Positions 1-8,269 of a stretch of DNA of 64,000 bases are shown in pieces. A program made the translations under genes and the position numbers. The notes under the pieces were generated by a model. The model was not told where the DNA came from and did no database searches. It saw only the letters and a list, made by a program, of their open reading frames with translations. Every line of letters starts with the position of its first letter. Within the stretch, counting starts at the first letter, position 1. This stretch comes from CBDCRK01 sp965220955 (GTDB lineage: Bacteria > Desulfobacterota > Binatia > Bin18 > CBDCRK01): NCBI GenBank assembly GCA_965220955.1, contig CBDCRK010000032.1:124001-188000 (forward strand). The letters run 5' to 3'.

Positions 1-1
1 C

Positions 2-1561
2 CTGCGGGAGCTTATTCAAGGGGTCCCAGAGGTTGAGGTGATTGGGGAGCAGGAAATAGAAATCCGAGGGATCCAGTATGACTCCCGGCAGGTAAAAACA
101 GGGGATCTCTTCTTCTCCTTACCTGGGACAAGAACAGATGGTAACCGTTTTATTAGAGAAGCCTTACAAAGGGGAGCCAGGGCTGTGGTGGTGTGGCAGA
201 AGGGGGAGGCTCTCCCGGGGGTAACGACTATCTACACTCGTTACCCCCGCCGTCTTTTGGCAACCCTGGCTGATCGATTTCATAGCCAGCCTACAGACCA
301 GCTCACCCTGGTGGGTGTGACCGGTACCAGCGGAAAAACTACAGTGACTTATCTGCTTGAGTCTATATGGCAGGCAGCCGGATGGCAGACAGGGGTTATC
401 GGTACTATTAACTATCGCTACAATAGCCATCCTTTTGATAGAGCTCAGGATCGACTCTTTCCTGCTCTTCTGACCACCCCTGAGGCAGTAGAGCTGCAAA
501 ATCTACTCCAGACCATGGTAAAGGCAGGGGTGAGTCATGTTGCCATGGAGGTCTCTTCTCATGCCTTGGCCCAGGAGCGAGTAGGGGGGTGCCAATGGGA
601 CGGTGCCATCTTTACCAATCTGGGCAGAGATCATCTGGATTTTCATCGTGACATGGAAGAGTATTTCTCCGCCAAATCGAGGCTCTTTCTTGATTTGCTC
701 CCGGCCTCTTACAAAGCAGACCGGTTTGCCGTGATTAACGCCGATGATCCTTGGGGAAATAGGCTTTCGCAGCAAATGGTAGCAACCTGCATGACTGACA
801 GAATGGCTGCCCGTGTGTTTACTTATGGTCATGCCAAAAACCTGATGGTCAGCGTGACCGAGGTAGAGGCAAGCCCGAAAAGACTGCATGGGGTTTTGCT
901 ACTAGAAGGTGCGCGTCTTCCTTTTACCTCTCTCTTGGTCGGCGATCTTCATCTCTCCAACCTTATGGCTGCTGCAGCAACGGCGTGGGCACAGGGAATC
1001 CCTGGTGAAGCAATTGTTGAAGGTATCCGCAAATGCACCAATGTACCAGGACGCCTAGAGCCCATTGACATGGGTCAGGACTTCGCTGTGTTCGTAGACT
1101 ACGCGCATAAACCCGATGCCTTAGAAAGGGTGCTGCAATTCCTGCGCAAGTTTACCTCAGGCAGGCTTATCACCGTCTTCGGATGCGGTGGGGATAGAGA
1201 TAAAGGGAAAAGATCGCTCATGGGTAAGGTTGCTGGCCACCTAAGTAACGTTGTGATTCTTACTTCCGATAACCCCCGGAGCGAAGATCCCCTACGTATT
1301 CTCCAGGATATAGAGCAGGGCATCATTGAAGTAGGAATAGATAAGATCATTAATGAAAGCGCTGTCAAAAACGCAGCGAGCGGCTACCTCGTTATTGAGA
1401 ACCGGCGGGAGGCCATCACTACCGCTATCCTGGGAGCAAGACCCGGGGAGGTAGTGGTCGTAGCGGGCAAAGGGCATGAGGACTATCAGATCATTGGCAG
1501 GCAAAAACACCATTTTGACGATCGTGAAGAGGCCAGACGGGTCCTTCTTGAGCGAAGATGA
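2..1561 (+). CDS. murE: UDP-N-acetylmuramoyl-L-alanyl-D-glutamate--2,6-diaminopimelate ligase, 5' end outside window
   Basis: Cytoplasmic Mur ligase that adds meso-diaminopimelate to UDP-MurNAc-L-Ala-D-Glu. The frame is open from base 2 with no start codon of its own before a GTG at 38, and residues before that GTG read naturally, so the gene is truncated by the window edge. Visible motifs are the ATP loop GVTGTSGKTTVTYLL, the MEVSSHAL and FTNLGRDHLD stretches, and near the C-terminus SDNPRSEDP. The DNPR signature is typical of DAP-adding rather than Lys-adding enzymes. It is the first gene of the division and cell wall cluster here, and a murF remnant follows. Oddity: between YRYN and LTTPE there is an extra PFDRAQDRLF segment that looks like an in-frame repeat insertion (see findings). 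Identity is clear. Confidence 0.96.
   Translation: MRELIQGVPEVEVIGEQEIEIRGIQYDSRQVKTGDLFFSLPGTRTDGNRFIREALQRGARAVVVWQKGEALPGVTTIYTRYPRRLLATLADRFHSQPTDQLTLVGVTGTSGKTTVTYLLESIWQAAGWQTGVIGTINYRYNSHPFDRAQDRLFPALLTTPEAVELQNLLQTMVKAGVSHVAMEVSSHALAQERVGGCQWDGAIFTNLGRDHLDFHRDMEEYFSAKSRLFLDLLPASYKADRFAVINADDPWGNRLSQQMVATCMTDRMAARVFTYGHAKNLMVSVTEVEASPKRLHGVLLLEGARLPFTSLLVGDLHLSNLMAAAATAWAQGIPGEAIVEGIRKCTNVPGRLEPIDMGQDFAVFVDYAHKPDALERVLQFLRKFTSGRLITVFGCGGDRDKGKRSLMGKVAGHLSNVVILTSDNPRSEDPLRILQDIEQGIIEVGIDKIINESAVKNAASGYLVIENRREAITTAILGARPGEVVVVAGKGHEDYQIIGRQKHHFDDREEARRVLLERR
433..460 (+). repeat. In-frame dispersed repeat inserted in murE
   Basis: About 24 bases encoding FDRAQDRL lie where MurE proteins normally run directly from the YRYN-type loop into the LTTPE motif. 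The DNA (GATAGAGCTCAGGATCGACTC) resembles the unit in nadB at 47593-47632 (TTCGACTCCGCTCAGGGCAGG), which encodes FDSAQGRL. Insertion is inferred by comparison with remembered family sequences. Confidence 0.5.
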
Positions 1562-1580
1562 GGATGTATAGAGAGACATA

Positions 1581-1962
1581 GATGCCTGCAACGCCAACCC
1601 TGTTTCGATAATAACCGCCCGGCAGGTTTTGGCGCTTATGGAGGGGGGCCGCAAGATTGTGGTTATGGGGAGATGTGGGAGTTGGGAGAGGCGACCCCCC
1701 TCCGCCCACCAAGAGGTAGGAGAGGAACCGCTGGTAGATTGAGCATAGACTGTCTCTTTCTCTGGACAAGTAAGTCTCGAAGCTGGTTAGGGGCCAGGAT
1801 ATAGAGGGAGTCTTGCTGAGCGGGTCAGGCAGGAATACAGCCACTGAGAAATTGCCACCTGGCTTAAGGAGAGGGATATCACAGCCAGGAGACTGCGTGC
1901 TTCTTAAAGGATCACGCGGCGTGCAGATAGAGAAAGTGCTCTCTTTTCTTAGCGTTTATTAG
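1581..1962 (+). pseudogene. murF: murF remnant (C-terminal domain only, frameshifted)
   Basis: The roughly 400-base gap between murE and mraY holds the decayed 3' part of murF, which encodes the D-alanyl-D-alanine-adding Mur ligase. At 1581 the frame reads DACNANPVSI, matching the MurF DAYNANP motif, then GGRKIVVMG, after which a one-base shift in a G run continues as EMWELGEAT (the usual GDMLELGE). Further frame changes lead to GDCVLLKGSRGVQIEKV at 1890-1945, the classic MurF C-terminus, and a TAG at 1960-1962 just before mraY. The N-terminal and ATP-binding domains, roughly 300 codons, are absent. MurF is essential in known walled bacteria, so a functional copy elsewhere, or a local assembly fault, must be assumed. 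Confidence 0.85.
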
Positions 1963-1970
1963 AGGAAGTG

Positions 1971-3047
1971 ATGCTTTACGCCCTGCTCTATCCATTACAC
2001 ACAACCTACTCAGTGTTTAACGTTTTTAAGTACATTACTTTCCGTACGCTCCTGGCAGGAATCATGGCATTTGCACTATCGCTGTTGCTCGGTCCATGGC
2101 TGATTCAGCGTCTTACCTTCTACCAGATTGGCCAAACAATTCGCCCAGACGGACCCGCGGGTCATATGAGCAAAGCCGGAACTCCAACCATGGGTGGAAC
2201 GCTCATCCTCTTTTCCCTTATTCTTGCCACACTGCTTCTTGCCGACCTCAGCAATACCTACGTCTGGCTTGCCCTGGCAGTAACTATCAGCTTTGGTTGC
2301 ATTGGCTTTATCGACGACTACCGCAAGCTACGCCTGCGCAACTCCGTTGGTCTTCAGGCCCGTTATAAATTTCTTGCCCAGTTTGCTGTAGCGGGAACAG
2401 CAACACTCGTGCTTTTTTTCTCCCCTGGCTTCGATACCACCATTACCATGCCCCTGTTTAAAAACGTTCGTCCCGATCTGGGCTGGCTCTACGTCCCTTT
2501 TGCCGCCCTGGTAATTGTGGGGGTCTCCAATGCTGTCAACTTGACAGATGGGCTTGACGGCCTGGCTATTGGGCCAGTGATGACAGTAGGGGTTACCTAT
2601 GCAATCTTTTCCTATGTCAGCGGCCATGCCACAATCGCTGACTATCTACAAGTTCCTGCCGTTGCCGGAGCAGGAGAGGTGGCAATCTTTTGTATCGCGC
2701 TCTCTGCCGCGGGTTTGGGATTTCTCTGGTTTAACACTTATCCCGCCAAAATGTTTATGGGAGATGTGGGGTCCCTCTCCCTGGGGGCAGCATTGGGTAT
2801 AGTAGCGCTTATCAGTAAACAGGAGATTGTGCTTTTGGTAGCTGGAGGGGTGTTTGTTGCTGAGACCTGCTCAGTGATCCTGCAGGTCAGCTGGTATAAG
2901 CTGCGGCACCAACGTATCTTCCGTATGGCCCCACTTCATCACCACTTTGAGCTTTCAGGCTGGCCAGAGCCCTTAATCATTGTCCGCTTCTGGATTGCGT
3001 CAATCCTCTGCGCGCTGGTGGCCTTGAGTACGCTTAAATTGAGGTAA
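1971..3047 (+). CDS. mraY: Phospho-N-acetylmuramoyl-pentapeptide-transferase
   Basis: Integral membrane enzyme that transfers phospho-MurNAc-pentapeptide to undecaprenyl phosphate, making lipid I. The 358-residue length fits the family. About ten hydrophobic segments alternate with conserved loops: SKAGTPTMGG, GFIDDYRKL, NLTDGLDGLA, the magnesium-site region MFMGDVGSLSLG, and the HHHFELSGW loop near the C-terminus. I chose the ATG at 1971 over the overlapping GTG at 1968 because GAGGAAG lies just upstream. It follows the murF remnant by eight bases and precedes murD by five, as in normal division and cell wall operons. Confidence 0.97.
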   Translation: MLYALLYPLHTTYSVFNVFKYITFRTLLAGIMAFALSLLLGPWLIQRLTFYQIGQTIRPDGPAGHMSKAGTPTMGGTLILFSLILATLLLADLSNTYVWLALAVTISFGCIGFIDDYRKLRLRNSVGLQARYKFLAQFAVAGTATLVLFFSPGFDTTITMPLFKNVRPDLGWLYVPFAALVIVGVSNAVNLTDGLDGLAIGPVMTVGVTYAIFSYVSGHATIADYLQVPAVAGAGEVAIFCIALSAAGLGFLWFNTYPAKMFMGDVGSLSLGAALGIVALISKQEIVLLVAGGVFVAETCSVILQVSWYKLRHQRIFRMAPLHHHFELSGWPEPLIIVRFWIASILCALVALSTLKLR

Positions 3048-3052
3048 GCACG

Positions 3053-4387
3053 GTGAAGCTAGCAGGGCAAAAAGTACTAGTAATCGGACTTAGACGGACA
3101 GGGATAAGTACTACCTTGTTTCTTGTTCGGTGCGGAGCGTTTGTTCGTGCTACTGACCGCCAAAGTGCTGCAGCCCTAGGTCGGGAGGTCACCACTCTTG
3201 TGGATAAAGGGGTCGATCTGCGGTTAGAGGAAGAGAACCCTTCTCTCCTAGACGATGTAGACCTTGTTATCCCCAGCCCGGGGGTGGCACGAACCTCTCT
3301 CTTACTTGAGTGGGCAGAATATCGTTCTATTCCTATTCTGAGTGAACTTGAACTTGCTTTTCGCTTTCTTCGCTTTCCCCTCATTGCCATCACGGGTACC
3401 AACGGCAAGAGTACTACAACCTCGCTCCTTGGCGAGATGTTTCGCCAAGCTGGAAAGAAGGTTTTTGTTGGCGGTAACCTGGGCACCCCTTTGATTGAGG
3501 CAGTAGAGGAAAACTACGAGGCCGGTGTCGCCGAGATCTCGAGTTTTCAGCTAGAATGGGTGGAAACGTTTCGCCCGGCCATAGGACTTCTCCTAAATCT
3601 CACTGCCGACCATTTGGACAGATATCCGAGCTTCGCTGAGTATGTTGCGACTAAAAAGAACCTTTTTGCCAAACAAACCACCGAGGATTTTGCCATCTTA
3701 AACCGTGAGGAACCACTAGTATGGGTGCTGGCTGAAGAGCTGCCTAGCCGGATTATTTCGTTTGGCTGGGAAGAGGTGAAACAAGGAACTTTTATCCGTA
3801 GCGAGCACGCGGTTTTCCGTGGTCCACAAGGAGAGGAGGCATTTCCCCTTAGCAGGCTTCATCTCCATGGCCATCACAACGTAGAGAACGTTATGGCAGC
3901 GCTCACTGCAGCCAAACTGTGGGGACTAGAAAAAGAAGTTATACAGCAGACCTTGGAGGAGTTTTCTGGTCTGGCACATCGACTGGAGTTCATCGCCGAA
4001 AAAAATGGGGTGCGCTACTTCGATGACTCTAAAGGAACAAATGTTGGGGCAGTGGTGAAATCGCTTGATGGCTTTAACGGTGAGGTCATTCTGCTTGCTG
4101 GCGGTCTGGACAAAGGAAACGACTATACTCCGCTCAAAGTGCCAGTGAGACAAAAAGTTAAAAAGCTTTTCCTCTTTGGTCAGGCACGAGAGAGAATGTA
4201 CCTGGCTCTCAAAGAAGAGACCGACATTGACCTTGTGAACACGCTGGATGAGGCCGTCAGCGCGGCAGCGGCAAGCGCAAAGCCTGGAGATACTGTACTC
4301 CTCTCCCCTGCCTGCGCAAGTTTTGACATGTTCACTGATTATGCTCATCGGGGAAGGGCGTTTAAGGCTGTAGTGGAGACGCTATAG
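3053..4387 (+). CDS. murD: UDP-N-acetylmuramoylalanine--D-glutamate ligase
   Basis: Cytoplasmic Mur ligase adding D-glutamate to UDP-MurNAc-L-Ala. At 444 residues it is of normal size. The N-terminal Rossmann-like domain starts KVLVIGLRRTGIST; the ATP loop is ITGTNGKSTTTSLLGE at about residue 114, followed by EISSFQLEW and NLTADHLDRYPS. The C-terminal domain has YFDDSKGTN and LLAGGLDKG. The start is GTG, five bases after mraY; the end lies three bases before ftsW. Translation is probably coupled along mraY-murD-ftsW. Confidence 0.96.
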   Translation: MKLAGQKVLVIGLRRTGISTTLFLVRCGAFVRATDRQSAAALGREVTTLVDKGVDLRLEEENPSLLDDVDLVIPSPGVARTSLLLEWAEYRSIPILSELELAFRFLRFPLIAITGTNGKSTTTSLLGEMFRQAGKKVFVGGNLGTPLIEAVEENYEAGVAEISSFQLEWVETFRPAIGLLLNLTADHLDRYPSFAEYVATKKNLFAKQTTEDFAILNREEPLVWVLAEELPSRIISFGWEEVKQGTFIRSEHAVFRGPQGEEAFPLSRLHLHGHHNVENVMAALTAAKLWGLEKEVIQQTLEEFSGLAHRLEFIAEKNGVRYFDDSKGTNVGAVVKSLDGFNGEVILLAGGLDKGNDYTPLKVPVRQKVKKLFLFGQARERMYLALKEETDIDLVNTLDEAVSAAAASAKPGDTVLLSPACASFDMFTDYAHRGRAFKAVVETL

Positions 4388-4390
4388 GGC

Positions 4391-5539
4391 ATGGCTAGGA
4401 AGATCACAGACCATAGATCACAGACCACCGCCAGCCATCCACTGTTCCTCTTCGGACAGTATGATCCCTGGATTTTTACATCTGTGACTCTGCTAGTAAT
4501 TATGGGCATTGTGATGGTGCTGAACACGAGCTACTTCTACTCCAGCGAGTACTTTGCTAGCCCTTATCACTTTCTAGGGAAACATCTAATAGCAGCCAGC
4601 ATCGGAATAGCGGGCCTGGGAGCAGCAGCCTGCTTGCCCTCCTCATTTTACCACCGTCTGGCCTATCCGACCTTAGGATTAGCTATTATCCTTTTGCTAG
4701 TTGTTCTCTTCCTACCTTCCTATGGCAAAGCGTCACGCTGGATTCGTCTTGGTTCAATGAGCTTTCAGCCATCCGAGCTGACCAAATGGGCGGTAATTCT
4801 CTATCTTGCTCGCTCCCTTAGTCAGAGAGCAGGGATCGGAGAGCAGGGATTCTTTGTTCCTATACTCACAGTAGGTCTGGCCATTGGTCTTGTGGGGATA
4901 GAACCTGACTTTGGCACCGCTGCTTTTATTGGCCTTATCCTCCTAGCTATGCTCCTGGCTGCGGGCGCACGCTGGTCACACCTGGTTGGCCTTGTGCTTA
5001 TAGGGGTGGCTGTGCTTGCCTGTGGGATCCTGGCGGCAAGCTATCGCATGGACCGGATTGATGCCTTTCTTAACCCCTGGCTACACCGGCAGGGAAAGGG
5101 ATTCCAGATTATTCAGTCTTTTCTTGCCTTTGGGAGTGGAGGCCTCACCGGGGTCGGGCTGGGAGCTGGGCAACAGAAAATGTTCTATCTTCCCGAGGCA
5201 CGCACCGACTTTATCTTTGCCGTTATCGGTGAGGAACTCGGGCTATGGGGAACATCGCTGGTTCTTTTTCTTTTCCTACTCCTTGGCCAACGGGGTTTGC
5301 GTATTGCATTGCGTCATCCTTCCCTCTTTGGTCGCCTTCTCGCCCTTGGCTTAACCTTGCTTTTGGTTTGGCAAGCAGGAATCAATATGGCGGTTGTCAC
5401 TGGCCTTGTGCCAACGAAGGGCATATCCCTCCCTTTAGTGAGCTACGGCGGTTCAGGCCTGGTTATAGCAATGCTGAGTGCTGGAGTGCTTTTGGCCCTC
5501 TCCAGAGAGACCGGGCGGAAGAAAGTTGTCAGCCCTTAG
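4391..5539 (+). CDS. ftsW: Lipid II polymerase / cell division protein of the SEDS family
   Basis: Polytopic SEDS glycosyltransferase that polymerises lipid II at the division septum with a cognate class B PBP. The 382-residue protein has about ten membrane spans and the signatures GKASRWIRLG, FQPSELTKW, EPDFGTA, YLPEARTDFIFAVIGEELG and LPLVSYGGSG. Position between murD and murG supports FtsW rather than RodA. Oddity: the first 15 or so residues (KITDHRSQTTASHP) are encoded by a short direct repeat, ATCACAGACCA occurring twice, and look like non-conserved sequence added at the start; an internal start could be used instead. Confidence 0.93.
   Translation: MARKITDHRSQTTASHPLFLFGQYDPWIFTSVTLLVIMGIVMVLNTSYFYSSEYFASPYHFLGKHLIAASIGIAGLGAAACLPSSFYHRLAYPTLGLAIILLLVVLFLPSYGKASRWIRLGSMSFQPSELTKWAVILYLARSLSQRAGIGEQGFFVPILTVGLAIGLVGIEPDFGTAAFIGLILLAMLLAAGARWSHLVGLVLIGVAVLACGILAASYRMDRIDAFLNPWLHRQGKGFQIIQSFLAFGSGGLTGVGLGAGQQKMFYLPEARTDFIFAVIGEELGLWGTSLVLFLFLLLGQRGLRIALRHPSLFGRLLALGLTLLLVWQAGINMAVVTGLVPTKGISLPLVSYGGSGLVIAMLSAGVLLALSRETGRKKVVSP
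4405..4429 (+). repeat. Short direct repeat in the 5' end of ftsW
   Basis: ATCACAGACCA occurs twice, about 14 bases apart, inside the first codons of ftsW. Similar simple repeats occur at the murG start (GATCCGCGATCCCTGACCCC) and in the spacer upstream of purB (GCGATCCCTGATCCC). Confidence 0.45.
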
Positions 5540-5557
5540 CGGTTAGCTAAAGGAGAA

Positions 5558-5574
5558 GCAGTCAGTGGTCAGCT
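5558..5574. repeat. Dispersed GCAGTC-GTGGTCAGC motif, copy 1
   Basis: The ftsW-murG spacer contains GCAGTCAGTGGTCAGC; a near-identical GCAGTCGGTGGTCAGC lies upstream of nadB at about 46974. Both are intergenic. Function unknown. Confidence 0.35.
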
Positions 5575-5623
5575 TATAAGGAAATACCTTATCAAGATAA
5601 ATACCATCTCTGATAGCTAAATT

Positions 5624-6778
5624 ATGGTAGCCAATATTACGAAACAGAGATCCCATGACTCCCGATCCGCGATCCCTGACCCCCACAAGCCGACCTTACG
5701 CTTGCTTGTGGCTGCTGGTGGCACTGGTGGACATATATTTCCCGGCCTGGCGGTGGCCGAGGCAGCTAAACGAGAAAAGGAGGCGCAGGTCTTATTTGTG
5801 GGCGGCACGGAAGGGATAGAGAACGAAGTAATTCCACGCCATGGTTTTCCTCTGCAGACTATTGTTGCCTGCGGTCTCCGGGGTAAAGATTGGACAGGCA
5901 CCCTCTTGGCCCTTTGGATCGCAGTTAAGGGCCTGAGGCGCTCCCGTGCTATTGTCAGAGAATTTCAACCTGACTTGATTATTGGTATTGGTGGCTATGC
6001 CTCTGGCCCCACAGTGGTGGCTGGTTGGTGGGAGGGTATTCCTTGCGTGCTTTTGGAGCCAAATGCTAAACCCGGTCTCACTAACAAATGGCTCGGACAC
6101 ATTGCCGCACGCATATGCGTTGGTTTTCCTGAAACCATGTCCTATTTTCCTGCTCACAAGGTAGTCTACACTGGCAACCCGATACGAGCGAGTTTGAAAC
6201 CCGTTTCTAAAACTGTTGACCCCACAAAGGCAACAGATCAATTTACCCTTCTTGTTTTCGGCGGAAGCGCCGGGGCCCACCGGCTTAATCAGGCCTTGCC
6301 TGCAGCACTTCCGTATCTTGGAGATCTGACCCAGAGGATCCGCATTATCCACCAAACCGGGAAGAAAGAGCAGGAGGAGGTGGCTGCGGCATATAGCCGG
6401 GCTGGGATGAAGGCTGAGGTCCTTGCTTTCATCCACAGTATGGAAGAAGTCTACCATCAGGCCCACCTGGTGGTATGCCGCTCTGGAGCTACAACAATGG
6501 CTGAGCTGACTGTTGTGGGAGTACCAGCGATTTTGGTTCCTTACCCTCATGCAACGGATGATCACCAGAGGGCCAATGCTGAAGTGCTGGTCCAGGCTGG
6601 AGCTGCAGTAATGATTCTCGATCGGGAGCTTACTGGAGAAAGACTTGCCCGGGAGATCAAGACCTTGGTTACAAATCCTCAGCAGCTCACGGCCATGGCC
6701 AAAGCGGCGGCCGCGCTTGGCCGCCCTCAGGCAGCAGACAATGTAGTTAAGGAGTGTGTGGAGTTCCTGTGCAGGTAA
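5624..6778 (+). CDS. murG: UDP-N-acetylglucosamine--MurNAc-(pentapeptide) pyrophosphoryl-undecaprenol GlcNAc transferase
   Basis: Peripheral membrane GT28 enzyme that converts lipid I to lipid II on the inner face of the membrane. The N-terminal domain starts LRLLVAAGGTGGHIFPGLAVAE, with the GGTGGH loop; the C-terminal domain carries VFGGSAGAHRLNQ, the CRSGATTMAEL UDP-GlcNAc site and PYPHATDDHQ. The 384-residue length includes about 22 extra N-terminal residues (KQRSHDSRSAIPDPHKP) encoded by repetitive spacer-like DNA. The true start may therefore be further in, though no convincing alternative with a ribosome site is visible. Follows ftsW after an 84-base spacer and precedes murC. Confidence 0.95.
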   Translation: MVANITKQRSHDSRSAIPDPHKPTLRLLVAAGGTGGHIFPGLAVAEAAKREKEAQVLFVGGTEGIENEVIPRHGFPLQTIVACGLRGKDWTGTLLALWIAVKGLRRSRAIVREFQPDLIIGIGGYASGPTVVAGWWEGIPCVLLEPNAKPGLTNKWLGHIAARICVGFPETMSYFPAHKVVYTGNPIRASLKPVSKTVDPTKATDQFTLLVFGGSAGAHRLNQALPAALPYLGDLTQRIRIIHQTGKKEQEEVAAAYSRAGMKAEVLAFIHSMEEVYHQAHLVVCRSGATTMAELTVVGVPAILVPYPHATDDHQRANAEVLVQAGAAVMILDRELTGERLAREIKTLVTNPQQLTAMAKAAAALGRPQAADNVVKECVEFLCR

Positions 6779-6786
6779 CATTTGAT

Positions 6787-8241
6787 ATGAGACACCGAAT
6801 ACACCTTGTTGGCATTGGTGGCATCGGTATGAGCGGCCTTGCCGAGGTGCTCCTGAACCTGGGATGTCAGGTAAGTGGGTCGGATCTGGTAGAGTCAGAC
6901 ACTACTCAGCGTCTCGCCTTTCTTGGGGCACGGATTGCTCATGGTCACCAAGCCGAGAGGATAACTTCAGAGATAGACGTGGTAGTGATTTCCTCAGCGG
7001 TCAAGTACGCCAACCCCGAGGTGGTGCAGGCACGGGAACTCAAGATTCCGATTATCCCCCGAGCAGAAATGCTTGCAGAGCTAATGCGGCTCAAATATGG
7101 AATCGCAGTGGCTGGCACCCACGGCAAGACCACTACTACCTCTCTTATTGCTACGGTGTGCGCTGGAGCTAATCTCGACCCAACCCTGGTAATCGGCGGC
7201 AAGCTGAAAACGCTTGGCTCCAATGCCAGGCTGGGGCAAGGACAGCTTTTCGTAGTTGAAGCAGACGAAAGCGATGGGACGTTTCTTCTCCTTACCCCCA
7301 CCATTGCCGTGGTCACCAACATTGACCCCGAGCACCTCGATCACTATGGCAACATGGAACGGGTCAATGCTGCCTATTTAGACTTCATCAATCGGGTACC
7401 TTTTTACGGATTAGCAGTGCTTTGCTTAGACAGTGTCAACGTTCGGGCGCTCCTGCCCGCCGTGCGCAAGCGCTCAGTCACATATGGGTTTAGCCCGGAA
7501 GCTGACTTCTACGCCACCAATCTTTCTATCTCAGGCATGAGAACTACCTGCGAGGTATGGCAGGGAAATAAGCCGCTCGGACGGCTGACGTTATCTATGC
7601 CGGGACGGCATCATGCCCTGAATGCACTGGCGGTAGTAGCCGTTGCCCGGGAACTCGAAATCCCTTTTGTTTTGGTACAAAAGGCCTTGAGCGCTTTCGC
7701 CGGCATTCACCGGCGATTTGAGATCAAGGGAGAGGTAAATGGGGTGTTAGTAGTAGATGACTATGCCCACCATCCGGCGGAGATTAAGTCGACCCTCCAG
7801 GCCGCCCGCGAAGGATTCCATCGGAGAATGATCGTTCTGTTTCAGCCTCACCGCTATACTCGTACACGAGACCTCTTTGATGACTTCCTCTCCGCCTTTG
7901 ACGAAGCCGACCTTCTCTTTCTCACCGAGATCTACCCGGCCAGTGAGGAAGAGATTGCGGGGGTGTCAGGTGAGGTATTGCATAGGGCGCTTAAGCGGCG
8001 TGGACACCTAGATGTTTACTTTACCCGGTCCAGAGAAGAATTGTCCGAAGCCGTTCTTAGGAATGTTAATCCAGGAGATATGGTTCTCACCCTAGGGGCA
8101 GGAGATATCCACCGGACTGGGGAGGAGCTATTGCTCTGCTTGCAGGCCCGCCAGGAGACTGCCACTGGTAAGGGAGAGGTGCTCAACTTGCAGGATAAGC
8201 GATCTGCCCAACGGCGTACCGCTGGACAGCGGCGTGCCTAG
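6787..8241 (+). CDS. murC: UDP-N-acetylmuramate--L-alanine ligase
   Basis: Cytoplasmic ligase that starts stem-peptide assembly by adding L-alanine to UDP-MurNAc. I chose the ATG at 6787, giving 484 residues beginning RHRIHLVGIGGIGMSGLAE, because the dinucleotide-binding-like loop starts there; an upstream in-frame start at 6754 would overlap murG. The ATP loop is VAGTHGKTTTTSL near residue 108, followed by VEADESDGTF, TNIDPEHLDHYG and VDDYAHHPAEI. The last 15 residues (QDKRSAQRRTAGQ) are low-complexity and probably a dispensable tail. Next gene is murB. Confidence 0.95.
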   Translation: MRHRIHLVGIGGIGMSGLAEVLLNLGCQVSGSDLVESDTTQRLAFLGARIAHGHQAERITSEIDVVVISSAVKYANPEVVQARELKIPIIPRAEMLAELMRLKYGIAVAGTHGKTTTTSLIATVCAGANLDPTLVIGGKLKTLGSNARLGQGQLFVVEADESDGTFLLLTPTIAVVTNIDPEHLDHYGNMERVNAAYLDFINRVPFYGLAVLCLDSVNVRALLPAVRKRSVTYGFSPEADFYATNLSISGMRTTCEVWQGNKPLGRLTLSMPGRHHALNALAVVAVARELEIPFVLVQKALSAFAGIHRRFEIKGEVNGVLVVDDYAHHPAEIKSTLQAAREGFHRRMIVLFQPHRYTRTRDLFDDFLSAFDEADLLFLTEIYPASEEEIAGVSGEVLHRALKRRGHLDVYFTRSREELSEAVLRNVNPGDMVLTLGAGDIHRTGEELLLCLQARQETATGKGEVLNLQDKRSAQRRTAGQRRA

Positions 8242-8269
8242 ATTTGGCTGAATTGAGGGCTAAAAAAAC

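Noticed and set aside
5792..6781. 329-residue minus-strand open frame opposite murG
   Set aside because: No family features; murG on the plus strand has all its motifs.
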